From contig WMCF01000110.1 in NCBI GenBank assembly GCA_009792885.1, positions 677,228 through 741,227 of the forward strand: a stretch of 64,000 nt of DNA. The letters are read 5' to 3'. Below are positions 1-11,766 of the stretch, in pieces; the first letter of the stretch is position 1; every line of letters starts with the position of its first letter. The notes under the pieces were generated by a model, which was not told the origin of the DNA, did no database searches, and saw only the letters and a program-made list of their open reading frames with translations. This DNA comes from Eremophila alpestris peregrina (lineage: Eukaryota; Chordata; Aves; Passeriformes; Alaudidae). Made by a program: the position numbers and the translations under genes.

Positions 1-986
1 AACAGACAATATTGGAATCACCATTTATATCAGCCTTGATTTATAGTGCACAAAATGGATCTTCCAACTGTTTTTCCTTACAATTCTCTTTCAGGAGCAG
101 TTACCCCAGCAAGGTATCATGCTTTACTATCAGTTGTTTTCTGTGAACAGACGTGTTTACTTCTTAAACTGCAAAAGTAATTTTGCCATTGTCTTTTGTA
201 ATCCCTACTTGTCATAATGCAGCCTTGCTGATATTGTTAACAAATCTCTGAGTTTACTCAGCAAAGGGAACTATTCTGACAACACTGCTTTGATAACACA
301 GACCTCAGCAAGTACAGTTCTCGTCACTTCTAAGGGAGAATGACCAAATGGCTCATCTTCTTCTCTGCCTGGATATTTTGAAAATCCTTTATCTGATGTG
401 TATCAAAGCAGATAAACAAATACATATAACAAAGCTTACTACTGATTATTTCAGTAAATGCTAACAGATTTTTCTGACTCGCAGTGATCTTAGAGCAGGG
501 GTTTGAAATACAATTTACACACAGTACATTGAAGTACAATGAGCAACTCACTATTGAAATCTTTATTCAGGCTTAAATTCATAAAATGAAACCCCAATTC
601 CACTCAAGTCAATGGCAAACCTTCTCAGCATGCAAAAAGGATCAGAACTTCTGACACTGACTCCAACTCGGAGTTTTTCTTGAACAAGGCAAAGTAATGT
701 ACCCAAAAGTTTTCATGGAAAGGCTAATGTGAAGGAAACCAGACATTTGTTTTTGTGGAATTTGTTGAGGTGAAAGATTTTTGATGCTGCTGAAAAACAA
801 ACCTCTTTCTACTAACAAGAGAAACACAAATATAAGTCAACTCCCCATAACTCAGCTGAGGGAATTAAAAAAATGCTAATCAATTTTTACTATCCCCCCT
901 CCAAAATGGAGTTATTTTAGAAATCAGCTTTTGAAGTAAGTATTTTATTCACTTGGAAAAAGAAATATAAATTTTCTTCTCTTTAC
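1..986 (-). other. MEF2C: MEF2C intron (partial, downstream end of the window)
   Basis: This is the start of the intron that follows the 48-nt exon. It opens on the minus strand with the donor GTAAAG at 986-981 and continues out of the window below position 1, where the next MEF2C exon (the NGYGNPRNSPG region) is expected. No exon, gene or recognisable interspersed repeat is seen here. Short open frames, such as the minus-strand ones at 330-551 and 642-827, have no recognisable content. Confidence 0.85.
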
Positions 987-1034
987 CTGCACTGGTGCCT
1001 GCACCGGTTGTGAGGTCCCCACCCATGAGGCCAC
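987..1034 (-). CDS. MEF2C: MEF2C 48-nt coding exon (GLMGGDL...TSAG segment)
   Basis: On the minus strand the acceptor CCGTAG at 1040-1035 is followed by 48 nt that translate, after borrowing one G from the previous exon, as GGLMGGDLTTGAGTSA, then a donor GCAG|GTAAAG at 987/986. The segment matches vertebrate MEF2C just after HRPPSAGNT, roughly residues 197-212 of the alpha1 isoform. Both flanking introns are phase 1, so the exon is a 16-codon cassette that could be skipped without a frameshift. It lies in the Gly/Ser-rich transactivation region C-terminal to the MADS/MEF2 domains and has no enzymatic role. One position reads Thr (LTTGAG) where I recall the mammalian protein having Ser (LTSGAG). 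The identification is firm because the peptide, phase and splice sites all agree. Confidence 0.95.
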
Positions 1035-1427
1035 CTACGGAGTTGAAATGAAATGATGTAAATGAGCATAATAAATTACAACACTCAAAAATTCAAAATA
1101 TTTTCTCTACCTTCAATCAGCCTGCTGTAGTAGCCACCATTTCTTTCTTCTTACTTCAACAGGCAGTTGAACCAGACCCATATTTATATAATCATGATGT
1201 TTAATGTTACCTGTATGAGACACTTTCCTTTCAAGGACAAACAAAATATGGAGTACCCATAATTTCCTTATTCTAGTTTCATACTTCCACAGCATATGAA
1301 AAATTATGTTTGAAAGTTATGTATAGTAGTCCTTCATTTGAAAACTATCTTTAGTTGAATGCTAGTCAGAAAAGCAAAGGATTGGGAGGAAGAGGCTGAA
1401 GATTTCTGGAGAAGAATGTAACTCAGA

Positions 1428-1428
1428 A

Positions 1429-1460
<32 letters not shown>
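1428..1460. repeat. (TA)n microsatellite with adjoining T tract
   Basis: About twelve uninterrupted AT dinucleotides are followed by a run of T to about 1459, inside the 1.1 kb MEF2C intron. It is likely to vary in length between individuals. Confidence 0.9.
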
Positions 1461-1461
<1 letters not shown>

Positions 1462-1970
1462 TTTCCTCAGCCTTTCACAGACATTCACACCAAGGATTTT
1501 TAAAACATCTCTTTGCACTTGGAGACCTTAAATGATTCTTTGAAACTGCTATACTTAAGGATCTTGATGCTACTGGAGCCAGACAGATTGAAACAACCTA
1601 ATCCCTATTATCCTATTCAGAGATGAGCTCTCATCATCACCAGAACAAAGCACAACCCCTTGCTATGTAAAGCACTGAAGTACAGAGCTCAGCTAACATT
1701 AACCCGTCAAGGAGTTTGTTAATGAATAAATAAAAATAAATTCTGCATTTAGCCTGTAGACTGATTATTTAAGTAATGAGTGTTCTAATTTGCTTGCTTC
1801 AAATTGTTTGCATTGGCTACATTTTCTCCTCTACTTTATGGTATAGCGAGTACTTGCATGAATTAAGTAGATAAGCTGCCTTTTCATGAAAGAGCACGTT
1901 GTCTGCCCTTCTGTCCTTTATTGACTTCACTGATTTCCTTCAATCTTAGTCAATAATCAGCTGGTTTATG

Positions 1971-1998
1971 TTTTTTTTCTTTCTTTCTTTCTTTTTTG
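1971..1998. repeat. TTTC-rich pyrimidine tract
   Basis: A run of T with repeated TTTC units on the + strand gives a purine tract on the transcribed MEF2C strand. It is a simple repeat with no other content. Confidence 0.8.
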
Positions 1999-2174
1999 CT
2001 TTTGTCTCTTTTGATTTTTCAACACGGCAATTTTGGACAAACCCTTATGTTTTGTATTATTTATGTTTTATATTAAAAACAGAGTTCTTGTTTCTTGGAG
2101 TACAGTTTAAAGTGAAACAAACCATGCAAGGAGCTGGTAGAGCATTTGTAGGGATGGGATTGAACAGAGCTTAC

Positions 2175-2361
2175 CTGTGTTACCTGCACTTGGAGGCCGA
2201 TGTGTCACACCAGGAGACATGCTATTCCTTTGTAAAGAAGGATGAGCCAGTGGTAAAAGGTTGGGGTTTCCCAGTGAGCTGACTGGATTACTGTATACCA
2301 AACTGTTGTGGTTGGACACTGGAATAGAAACTGGCATCTCAAAGTTTGGTGGTGGAACAGC
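2175..2361 (-). CDS. MEF2C: MEF2C exon encoding AVPPPNFEMP ... SAGNT (TAD1 region)
   Basis: The minus strand shows acceptor TTGTACAG at 2369-2362, then 187 nt of open frame encoding 62 residues from AVPPPNFEMPVSIPVSNHNS through SPGVTHRPPSAGNT plus one base, then donor CACAG|GTAAGC at 2175/2174. The peptide appears identical to vertebrate MEF2C residues 135-196 (alpha1 numbering). It covers the first transcription activation domain reported for MEF2C (about residues 143-174), which recruits co-activators in the nucleus. It enters at phase 0, directly compatible with either alpha exon, and leaves at phase 1, matching the 48-nt exon. A second potential donor, GCAG|GTAACA, lies 9 nt upstream at 2184/2183. 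Identity is very secure. Confidence 0.97.
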
Positions 2362-3120
2362 CTGTACAAGCAAAAAAGGAAAACAAATATGAGAACAGTA
2401 CAAAAGTGAAACAGCCTTCTAGTACAGTTACTCTATATTTAGTTCAAATATTTTGTACTTGGTGGTTAAAATATTTGCTCTTGCCTCTTTCCCATCTGAC
2501 TCAAGGGAAGAGTTTCAAAAGAATTACCAAGGCTTTTAAACATGATTTTTCAAATCATGATTCAATCTTCCTTTAATGCAGCTTGCATATTTATTTTGAA
2601 AGAACTGGAAATAGTTTTTTTTTTCTATTTTTACCTTGTTTGAAACAAACCTCTGCCTGATGCAGCATAATTTTCTATTTTGTTAATTCTATGTAGTCAT
2701 GATGGTTCACTTGTCATACCTTAATCTAGTGTCATAGACTACTGCAAGATCACGGTTACATGACAATGGAGACTTCGTTACATGGAAAAAAAATTGGAAG
2801 GGACAGAATACAGAAGAGAAAGATTTAATTTCAGCTTGTGTTTCTTTAGCAACCAGAATTATCCCAAGTCACAGAAAAGACACCAACACAGTAAATCACG
2901 TTTTTTCTGAGTTTTTATCTCAGCTTGGAAGGGCTTAAAAAAAGTATAGTTCTCCCCAGGGACAGCTAAAAAATACAAGAAATTTAGATACACACTAGTC
3001 TTTGTGGGGTTTTTTTGGGGAGGGGATGATGGAGGTGGTGTTTAGTGATGCTTTTTCGATATCCTGTTTCCATACCTAAAGGCAAGATCTGAGCCACTTC
3101 CCCTTGCAAAATGCTGTCCC

Positions 3121-3166
3121 AAAAAACCCAAACCAAACCAAAACAAAAAACCAAACAAAAATCCCC
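3121..3166. repeat. CAAA-rich simple repeat
   Basis: An A-rich tract with repeated CCAAA/CAAAA units in the 6.4 kb intron. Similar tracts recur at 11767-11885 and 51269-51320, and in reverse orientation at 7018-7056 and 32035-32089. Confidence 0.8.
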
Positions 3167-3622
3167 AAATAATGCATCACACTAACAGAGGTTGTGAGGA
3201 GATGCATTAGGCTCTTAGGCAGCTCAGTTCAGGCTTCCTTGGTTGGTTGTGAGTTTGTTGGTTGGGATTTCTCAGGTAGCAGTTACTTGAATTTCTGTAA
3301 AAGTTATGACTACATTAGAAATCCATATTCAATTTATTTGTTTTTAAAATTATTAATTTCTTGCCTTTTTGATCAGAAAAACCTTTCCAGATTTACCTGA
3401 CAGCATTTTAAATATTCAATACGTGAATACAGAACAAGTACCCCTCAATTTGCAATTTAGAAATCTTATAAGCTTCAAGAGCTTAAACACATCAAAAGAA
3501 TTCTTTAAGGTAGCTTGGTAGCATATTCTGAGGGAGGAAATCAAAAGTTTTAATTTTATTTTTGGCAGCTGATAGTACTGGTATGTCTTCAAGGACCTAA
3601 GACAAATACACGGAGAGCTGGA

Positions 3623-3653
3623 CTTATCAACTGCTCGTCAGGCAGTTGATAAG
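3623..3653. repeat. Perfect inverted repeat, 12-bp stem, 7-nt loop
   Basis: The left arm CTTATCAACTGC (3623-3634) and right arm GCAGTTGATAAG (3642-3653) are exact reverse complements around TCGTCAG. In MEF2C pre-mRNA this would form a short stable hairpin. Downstream, at about 3657-3700, GTGACC/GGTGACC motifs recur several times. The function is unknown. Confidence 0.8.
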
Positions 3654-6600
3654 CATGACCTTGTGGGTAACCCTGTGACCATGGGTGACCTTGTGCCACC
3701 CATGTCTCTTCTCTGGCTGGAGCTATTGGCTGTGCCCTGTGTATTACAGTACTATCCATCAGACTACAGTTATCTCTTAAAGTTGGTTTTTAGTTCTTTC
3801 TTGGTCCTCTCTAGGGACAGAGAAACTTTTACTCTAGAATAGAGGAATTATTTTGCCTAATCACTGAAACACAGCAAGAGTTTCAGGGTACAATGTTAAG
3901 GATACTTCACACAAATACTTCTGAATTATTTCAAAGTGTTGATTTAGCTCTGATACCCTCCCTGTAGCCTATGGCCTCCTTTTTGTGAGAGATGGCCATA
4001 GCAACAGCAGTTGAGTAGAAGGACACGCTGGCATTGCTTCCCCCAGCCTGAAGAGCACAGGGGAATTTGCTTCCTTTTGCTGAGAAGCTGAAGCACACTC
4101 CAAGGGCTGTAATTTTCATAGGGCTGATTGATTTAAGTAGAGGTAGGAAAGGAAGGTGAGGTCTTTTGGGAATCCACCTGTTCTACATCTAATCTACAGA
4201 TGTAAGAATCTACATGTAATCTGCACCCTTATGACTGAGGTCTAGCTTCCTTGGAAATAGGGTCACATAGCATAATCTGAAACATTTTATCAGTTTGAAG
4301 GTGTGTTTTGAAGCAAGTCATTCTTCTTACTGGCCACAGAAGCACCCAACACGTTCCTAAATCCCACGTTAGCCAGAAGCATGTGACTGTTCGTGGAGCT
4401 CAAAGTCGGCTGCTGATGCCAATTCCTATCTTTTCAAAAGGTTTTAGCCACGGAATTCACAGGAGGATGTGAATAGCTCGCCATGTTTCAGTCCCAATTA
4501 CAGCCCGATGTGAGACATGAATAAGCCAACATGGAGTTCCTGGTTATTGCAACAACCAGGGCTGTGACGGAGTTCTCTCCACTTGGTGGATTTGAGCCCA
4601 TGCCTACTTGAGTGCCAGTCCAGGTTGTATTGACTGTCACCCACAGGAGAGCACTTGTGACACCCTGTATCACAAGACCTATGAAGTCTGCCCTCTAAGT
4701 CTGGGTAGAGACTATCATTGCCTGTATTTTCTATTATTTCTCTATTTCTCTAATATCTATTCCTAACCTAAATTTCTGTTATCTAAACTAAAGCACCAGT
4801 GCAAATGCAAAACAGAGGGTCTTGCTAGAATTCTAAAAGCTTGTTTGCTTTAACCACTATGCTCTTCCTGCCATGTAAAAATCAAACAGTTCAAGATTCT
4901 TCTTTTTCTTCATTTGTACAACACGAAAGAGCTCCAGTCTTGGTTGCTCTTTGGGTTGTCAGTCTCCCTAGTCATGTGAAACTGTTACTTAGCTTTCATT
5001 TTGTCAGTTAAAAAAATATTTTTGAAGTTGTTGAATTATTTGTTTAATTTCTATACTAATAGTCTGGTTTCCATCATTTTGCCCTATTACCTGGATCTAC
5101 TTACATCTGTTTACAGAGCACTTCATAGGCAATTTCATCAAGGAAAAGTCAGTTTACACTCTGCTTTTTAGCACAATATACTACATCCAAAATACAGTAG
5201 TTTTTATTTCTTCTTCTCCACAGTCAGAAGTTAGAGAGAGAAGTTTGACTGGATAAACATCAGTATTAAACACTACATCTCCAGCTACACTTTTCTCTGT
5301 TTGTCTAACTTTAATAAAGTTCCTCACCAAGAACTGCAGCGTCCTGCAGATTCCCTAGTCATTCCTGGTGGTAAGCCATGGTTCATTATTGATTCCATTT
5401 CAGCCTGGTGGACATTAAAGTTTCTGATGCACTTGTGTAATATCTATATCAGTAAGAACTAGGGAGGAACTGAGGCCATCTGAGGCCATTGGGCATTTCA
5501 TGTCCATACCATTAAGCTTTCTCAACCTCAAAAAATCATGACTGCATATAGACTGACAATTGGGAATTGTTCCTGGCCTGGACTAACAACCAAAAAAAAT
5601 TAGGAAATTGTCTGGGAGAATGTTATTTGGCATCAAAAGGTGTAAAAAGCCTGCCAGGGACTGTTCACAGAATTCACCTCAGATATAAGCACACTTCACG
5701 CTGCTACAGTGTGTTTTATGCTTTTTGTTAATTCTAATACAGGCAAAGCCTTACTGTCATGTGTATAAAGTTTGCCACATTTTGCTTTTTTTGCCCCCCT
5801 CCTTTTATTTTTTCTCCTTTGGACACTACTGCCAAAGAGGGCTCATCAGAGATGAGCCAGTGTACAGCACACTGTTAAAACCTCACTCCACAAGCTGTGG
5901 TGCATGATGCCAAACAAAGCGTGGGACACTCAACCCTCTTGGAACTTAATGGACTAAACATTCTGTGTTAAATATTGGTTTTATCCCTCCCATGTTCAAC
6001 CAGGCCCTCATTTATTTAGAGACAGAGATACTTATAGCTTCCTTCTAGTGAGCTATTTCTGTCTCCTCTGCTTTCATCACTCTTATGAAATTTACAAATA
6101 GATGTCTAATTATTATCAGATGGTTTAGAACAATATGAATACTTATCCCCAGAAAATTATCTGAGGAAACATTATTGGGCTTAGCCGTTGGGAGCCAAAG
6201 CCAATGTTGTTTTCATTTGGCAGCAACTTTTTTATGTTACAAGACCAGGCACAAGCAATGCATTGTTTTATATATACTGTAAGTAGTGATTTAGAGACTT
6301 GACTTGGTGACTATATGATTAATTTTGTTTTCTTCTCCCCAGTTTTCTTGGCTACTTTTGATGATCACAAGTAAATTAATATATCTTCCCTGACTTAGTT
6401 ATTCTGATTTGTCCAGTTAAGGATATTACTGTATAAAATATATGACATTTATATATAAAACCAGATAGTTACAAATTTCCATTATGTACTAATTGTGATC
6501 TCTATCTTGCCCATTATATCTTGGCTTATGCCAAGCTAAGGGAGTTCCTGTTGCATTAGCAGAGAATATCCACTCTTTCTTCCTATTGTGGCAAGCAGCT

Positions 6601-7017
6601 TGATGGAGGACACAGACCCTGAGCTCTACATGTGATGTATTCAGAGAATGGCTGTTCTGTCTTACATGAAAAAATGCTAACATTTTACTGTTCTCTATCT
6701 CTGAAGCGTCTCTGAAATAATTGCACAAAAAGACACTGCATCTCATAACATCCCAAAAGGTAGGAAATTATACCCTAAATCATCAATTAATTGCTAAGTA
6801 GGACTATATTTGATGTCAAAAAGTTACATTTAATGAAAGCAACTGGAGGGAAATTCCATTAATTTTGGGAAAAAAAACCCCTCATATGCCATGCTCAGAT
6901 TGCCTGGTTTCCAAATCTTATACATTTCCTGAGTTTACAGAAGACAATTTTCCCAAATGCTTATGGAGGTAAAGAAAGAGATAGAACTCACTACGACAGG
7001 AATGAAGTTTTTCCAAG

Positions 7018-7056
7018 TTTTTTTTTTGTTTGTTTGTTTGTTTTGTTTTGTTTTTA
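7018..7056. repeat. T tract with TTTG repeats
   Basis: A T run is followed by TTTG units and then TTTTG units. It is a simple repeat inside the 6.4 kb MEF2C intron. Confidence 0.85.
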
Positions 7057-8801
7057 ATAACTTAAGATTTCAGATGATTATAACATGACCTGTTTTGTTA
7101 GGAAAGAAAAGAAAAAGGTAGCATGAGATAAACAGAGGTTCTGAAGGATCATCCCTATTACATTTTTTAGGTAGAAAAGTAGCTTGGTAAAAATTCCGTC
7201 AGTTTGATTTGAAATGGGCAAAAGTCATCCTTGAAAGAGAAATGGCATGAAAGAATGACAATTGGTGAGATTTTGATGTGGAAAAGGGTTAAGCATTCTG
7301 GCTTATAACAGTCTCCCTAAATGCTGCAGTCATCATTTGTCAAACTGAGTTGCATCCTGAGAAACCAAATTCATGGTGACAGCTTTAGAGCTTTTTTGTT
7401 CTGAGAAAAATGGCTTTCCAAAAGAAGCAAATAAAAAGGGAGGTAAAAAAATATGGGTATATCTGTATTTCTCCCTGATATTATACATATACGTTGGGCA
7501 CCCTTAACCAGTCATTTTAAATATTACTTTATCAAATCTGGTGCCTTTCTGTTCTCTGGGTAAGTATTATTGATTCTCCTTATATTTTTCCAAGATATTT
7601 TGGACCTGATGTGTAGGAACTTCTTCCAATTTTAATTACCTTGATTGAAAAATCCTTCTGCTGAGAATTAATGGAAAGAACAGTTAGCGTGCTTGAGCCA
7701 GAATCTGAGCCTCCTTAAGAAGTATCCTCATCTTAGGTGTCAGATTTTGTATGCGCAATTGACTAACACTACAGAAGACACTGTGCATTCTGGGTATCCA
7801 GACAATGTTTTTGACAGATAAACATGTAACTTTCATATGGGAATGACAAATGAGCACATACAAATAATCTCCTGTCTTTCAGAAATAAGCAGTTACCTAT
7901 GCAAAATCAAATACTTCTTTGGATCTGAGAAAATATTTGGTATCCTACTTTGTTTTCCACAGATACTTGGAAACCAACCAAATATAACCTCCAAACCTCC
8001 ATATTCTTTTTGTTGTCTTTATAAATGTACTATCAAACACCATGACAAAGTATTCATCCTTTGTATGTCTTGTGCAAACCAAATAGCACATGCAGAGTTA
8101 TTTCTCTTAGATATCTGGCAAGGCATATGACTGATTGTTAGAAATTTTGACTTGGTTAAAACAAAATTTAGCTCATGTTAAAGCATTAAAGTAATGCTGA
8201 TGAGGTCAAAGCAAATTCTCTAGAAAAGCTGTAAAATCACCCCAACACACAAACATGACTGAATCCTGCCATTAGGCTCTCATGCAGTCTGTTTCTCTGC
8301 AGCAAGCAAGTAGCTGTAACCCTTCAGTGCTGCAACTGAGTTTAGCAGAGACAATGGAGAATTGAAGTTACACACACTAAACATGCTAATTACTATATAT
8401 AAAGGAATTTCAGTTCTACATCACTTTTTCTCTATCACCACAGAAAGTATTCTGTGGATTTGTTAGCCTGTCCACAAAGAAATATTTCCACTGTTATTTT
8501 TTAAGTATAATTTGGGCAAGTGGTGTGGTAAAACACTTCTGTAAATCAAGTGAATATAGTTCATATATGTATATTTTACTTCCTTCTTTAGGTTTCACCC
8601 ATAATAGGCTTCGTCAGAGTTGGAGACTTGAAAGAAAAATATGCTGTGTGAAATTTTCTGACCACAGTGTTTAGTTATATATTTGGCTATTAAAGCCTCT
8701 TTCTAGCTGAATTTATTTCCTTAAGAAGCCAGAACTGAAAGGGTTATGGTTTGTTACTGCAGCAGTTATCAGCAGACAGCCATCTAACCTTTGGTACTTA
8801 C

Positions 8802-8939
8802 AGGTATTTTATGGCTCTTGATCATATTATCAAATTCTTCATTAATTTTTTTGTATTTTTCTTCAGTGCGTGGGGTGAGAGCATAAGAGGAGTCAGGATC
8901 AGGGCTTTCACAACCTTTGTTTTCTTTCTTGTGCAATGC
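8802..8939 (-). CDS. MEF2C: MEF2C alternative exon alpha2 (46 codons)
   Basis: On the minus strand acceptor CCTGGCAG at 8947-8940 leads into 138 nt, phase 0 at both ends, beginning ALHKKENKGCESPDPDSSYA and ending INEEFDNMIKSHKIP, followed by the strong donor CCT|GTAAGT. This is the alpha2 form of the mutually exclusive exon after the MEF2 domain. In mammals alpha2 is enriched in skeletal muscle and alpha1 is used more broadly, including brain and heart. The encoded segment belongs to the region next to the DNA-binding/dimerisation domain that modulates cofactor binding. The third residue is His where I recall Asn in mammals. It is a direct diverged duplicate of the alpha1 exon only 62 nt away; shared elements are KK, GC.SPDPD, KY.K.NE and D.MI. 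It has no start codon of its own in frame. Confidence 0.96.
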
Positions 8940-9001
8940 CTGCCAGGTTCAGAGAAATATCAGAAAGTAAAAAAAAATGAAAAGGAGCTCAGAGTACTTA
9001 C
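8940..9001 (-). other. MEF2C: 62-nt intron between alpha1 and alpha2
   Basis: The sequence runs from GTAAGT (9001-8996) to the acceptor CAG at 8942-8940. It contains a T-rich stretch, and the best branch-point-like A is in TTTCTGAT about 20 nt before the AG. That places the candidate branch point about 41 nt from the donor. Such a short donor-to-branch distance is expected to disfavour direct alpha1-to-alpha2 splicing, which fits mutually exclusive use. No other feature is present. Confidence 0.85.
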
Positions 9002-9145
9002 ACATAATCTTTGCCTGCTGATCATTAGATCAATATCTTCATTAAGTTTTCTGTACTTGTCCTCAGACTCAGGGCTGTGACCTACTGAATCGTCTGCATC
9101 AGGGTCTGGACTGTCACAGCCATTAAGTCCTTTCTTTCTCAATGT
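9002..9145 (-). CDS. MEF2C: MEF2C alternative exon alpha1 (48 codons)
   Basis: On the minus strand the acceptor TATTTCAG at 9153-9146 precedes 144 nt, phase 0 at both ends, starting TLRKKGLNGCDSPDPDADDS and ending EDIDLMISRQRLC, with donor TGT|GTAAGT. This matches the alpha1 alternative exon of MEF2C, residues 87-134, which follows directly after the MEF2 domain. In mammals this exon holds phospho-serines (Ser98 and Ser110 have been reported) that restrain myogenic activity; Ser-Pro motifs are visible at DSPDPD and GHSPESED. One residue differs from the mammalian sequence I recall: YRKLNED here against YRKINED. It lies 62 nt upstream, in transcript order, of its alternative alpha2. Confidence 0.97.
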
Positions 9146-11766
9146 CTGAAATACATAATTTGTAAAGTTCAATCCTTGACACGGGCTGCAAGAAAGACTC
9201 AGCAGTGTTAAAGAAACACAAACTGCTCATCATAGAAAAGTTTTACATTATGCTTTAAGGAAAGAAAGTGACTAATGATCCACCACACTGTTGCTGTAGA
9301 TTTCCAGTTACGAGTGCCAAGTGAGGACCATACAAGACCTTTTTCTTCTGAAGCTGGAACCAATCAATAAAGAATGAATCTGGCAATTAACAAAGTGCCT
9401 CTACTAGTATCTCCCCTGCCTCATGATTCCCATATCCCACAGCATTTGGGGTTTAAGCTAAACACAGAATGCAATTTATCTTAACATAAACCAAAATTAA
9501 CATATTTATCTATACTGTTTACAGTGGAATACACTGATGTTTTTCTTTTAAGGAAGATGCAAGAAGAGCAAGAGGAAAAAGAATTGAACCTGAAAAAAAT
9601 TTAGGAGTCCATTTCTTCAAAGTGGAAGAATAATTTTCCAAATTGAATTCAAGGAATTACTTTAGCAATGTTGTTCCTAAGCCTATGCTTCGGATAGGAC
9701 AAGAGGGAGAACTGAGTTGATAATATGTCTATGAAACAACAGTTAAGAGCTTCTAGACATAGTGTTTACTTTTCATTGACTACACTTACAGTGCTACAAA
9801 TGCACAGGGCTGAAACTTAATGCACAGGAAAAAGCACTGCTAGAACAGATGCTTAGTGAAAAATCAAAATGAAAGAATTTCAGGTTCTGCTACTCAAATA
9901 CTCACAACCACGATTATCATCACTAAGACAGCAGAGTTGAAAAAGCTTAAAAACAGAATGAAACTAGTACCTTACAATTCAGAACAGTTTTCTGGCTTCA
10001 AAAAGGTTTTAACTGATCTACTGTTACAGAACACCAAAGAACAGCCATAGGCTATATTAAGGTAAAGAATATGAGCAGAAAGTGTGGATGCCTCAAGTAC
10101 AACCACAAGCACATAAAGCAAATATATTCACAATTTCTCATATTTAGCTTTAAGGATGTCTCACTCAAACACTCTCCAAAATCCACTTGGCTGTCTACAA
10201 ACTTTTTAAGTCAACTTGCAGTCCATTCCATGTTGAAACCTGGCTAAGCAATCTCAGTTACAAAGAAAATATCACATATTTTGTGTGTTAATAAGTGGCT
10301 AATGCATGCTGTCTGTCAGTGGGGGATACTCTGCTTTCTTTTTTGCCTTCTCAGAATGGTTAGTATCAGCTTTTTGTTCCTTCAGGAGTAGTACATTTCA
10401 TAACTATTTTCTTTATGAGGATGTTCAGCTTACTACTGTTACTAACCTCAAGTATTATAATGTTCCTTGTTCTCATACTATGGAAAAACCCCTGACCCTT
10501 CCATTTTCATCAGCTAAGCAAAGCAATGGTGACCTGCCCTACGAGATTTGAGCTTTCCAATCTCACATTGTAGACGTCTGAAACAGATTTAGGCATTTGT
10601 GAAAGGCCAGCTCAGTGTAGATCTTTCTTTTCAAACTCCATAACTATAGAGACTTCAAGTCAATTCCATGAGCTACTTCTGAAACACCAATAAAATTATA
10701 ATCCATCAGAATAAAAACTTGAGATATTAAAACAACATGAATTATTCCCTACACTCTTTTCCACTCCCTCTTCTCGCTTTTTTATCTTTTAATCATACAT
10801 GATATATACTGCTAGTAGCTTGAAACAAGCCAATTAGAAAGAGGGTTTTGCAATCAGCTGCTGTTTAATAGATTTAATAGACAGAACAAGATACAGTAAA
10901 ACCAAAATGTCTCATTGCAATCTCAACTAACATTCTTCTCTTCATATAAGGACAAAACAGTTGTCCTCTGAATACCTAAAATATTCTGTTTCAAGATAAG
11001 ATCAAGCTGTCCAGACATGAACCCAAGATCAGCACACTTGGGATCATTTCCTGGGCTCATATGATTCACTGATGGAGTCCTGCTGATTCCCGCGGAGTCC
11101 CTGAGGACTGATGTGGATGTGAGCTGGACAAAATGGCTTCCTCAACTTCAGGCTTTGAGATGACAGACAAAAAGAAATATGAAAAGAGAAGAACAGGAGG
11201 AATGCTTTGTAGCCTCTTTGAATCTTTCCCCCTCCCATCATTCACAAGTCCTTGTCTGCTGCATTCACAAGACTGTGCCCGGGTGAAGCAGATGCATCTT
11301 GCCCTCAGCATACTCACAAATGCCCTAAAATTCTGCAGATGATTACTTAGCACTCAGGTAAACTTCTGTGGTTTGTAGAGGTTCAGGGATGCACTGCACC
11401 TTTCAGATGCTCAGAAGAGGAAAGACAATGTGAGCCAACATATGTCTTGCAACAGTCTGGATTCCCTCTTATCATAGAAGTGCTTTGATGAGGCACTTAT
11501 TTTTACATTATTTTCATATCTTTAGAAAACAGGTTGCTTGCCACACCAGGCAGAGAAAAAGCAATCTCTATTTTCACCAAAAAAGCAAGCACCAAATTTA
11601 ATAAATTGTGTTAATATTCTACCCAAAATTAACTTTAGCCCTAAAGAGAAGAAGCAAATCTTTCCCTTGCAAAAAACCATCAGTCTAGTGTTTTTGGCTG
11701 ATGCCTTGGCTGATGGTGCAAATCAAGCTCAGTAATACAGATAATAGCTCTCTGCCCATGACACCT

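Larger units (their letters stand above)
1035..2174 (-). other. MEF2C: MEF2C intron, 1.1 kb
   Basis: This is the shorter intron between the SAGNTG-encoding exon and the 48-nt exon. Its donor is GTAAGC at 2174-2169 and its acceptor is TAG at 1037-1035. It holds a (TA)n microsatellite at 1428-1451 that runs into a T tract, and a TTTC-rich tract near 1971-1998. Nothing else is recognised. Confidence 0.9.
2362..8801 (-). other. MEF2C: MEF2C intron, 6.4 kb
   Basis: This intron separates the alpha2 exon (donor GTAAGT at 8801-8796) from the AVPPPNFEMP exon. It contains a CAAA-rich tract at 3121-3166, a perfect 12-bp-stem inverted repeat at 3623-3653, and a TTTG tract at 7018-7056. No coding exon or recognisable transposon was seen. 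The short open frames (60-97 codons) have no recognisable domains. Confidence 0.9.

Noticed and set aside
8960..9172. Minus-strand reading frame running through the alpha1 exon into both introns
   Set aside because: Only 9002-9145 is exon; the extensions are intron read-through past a clear acceptor and donor.
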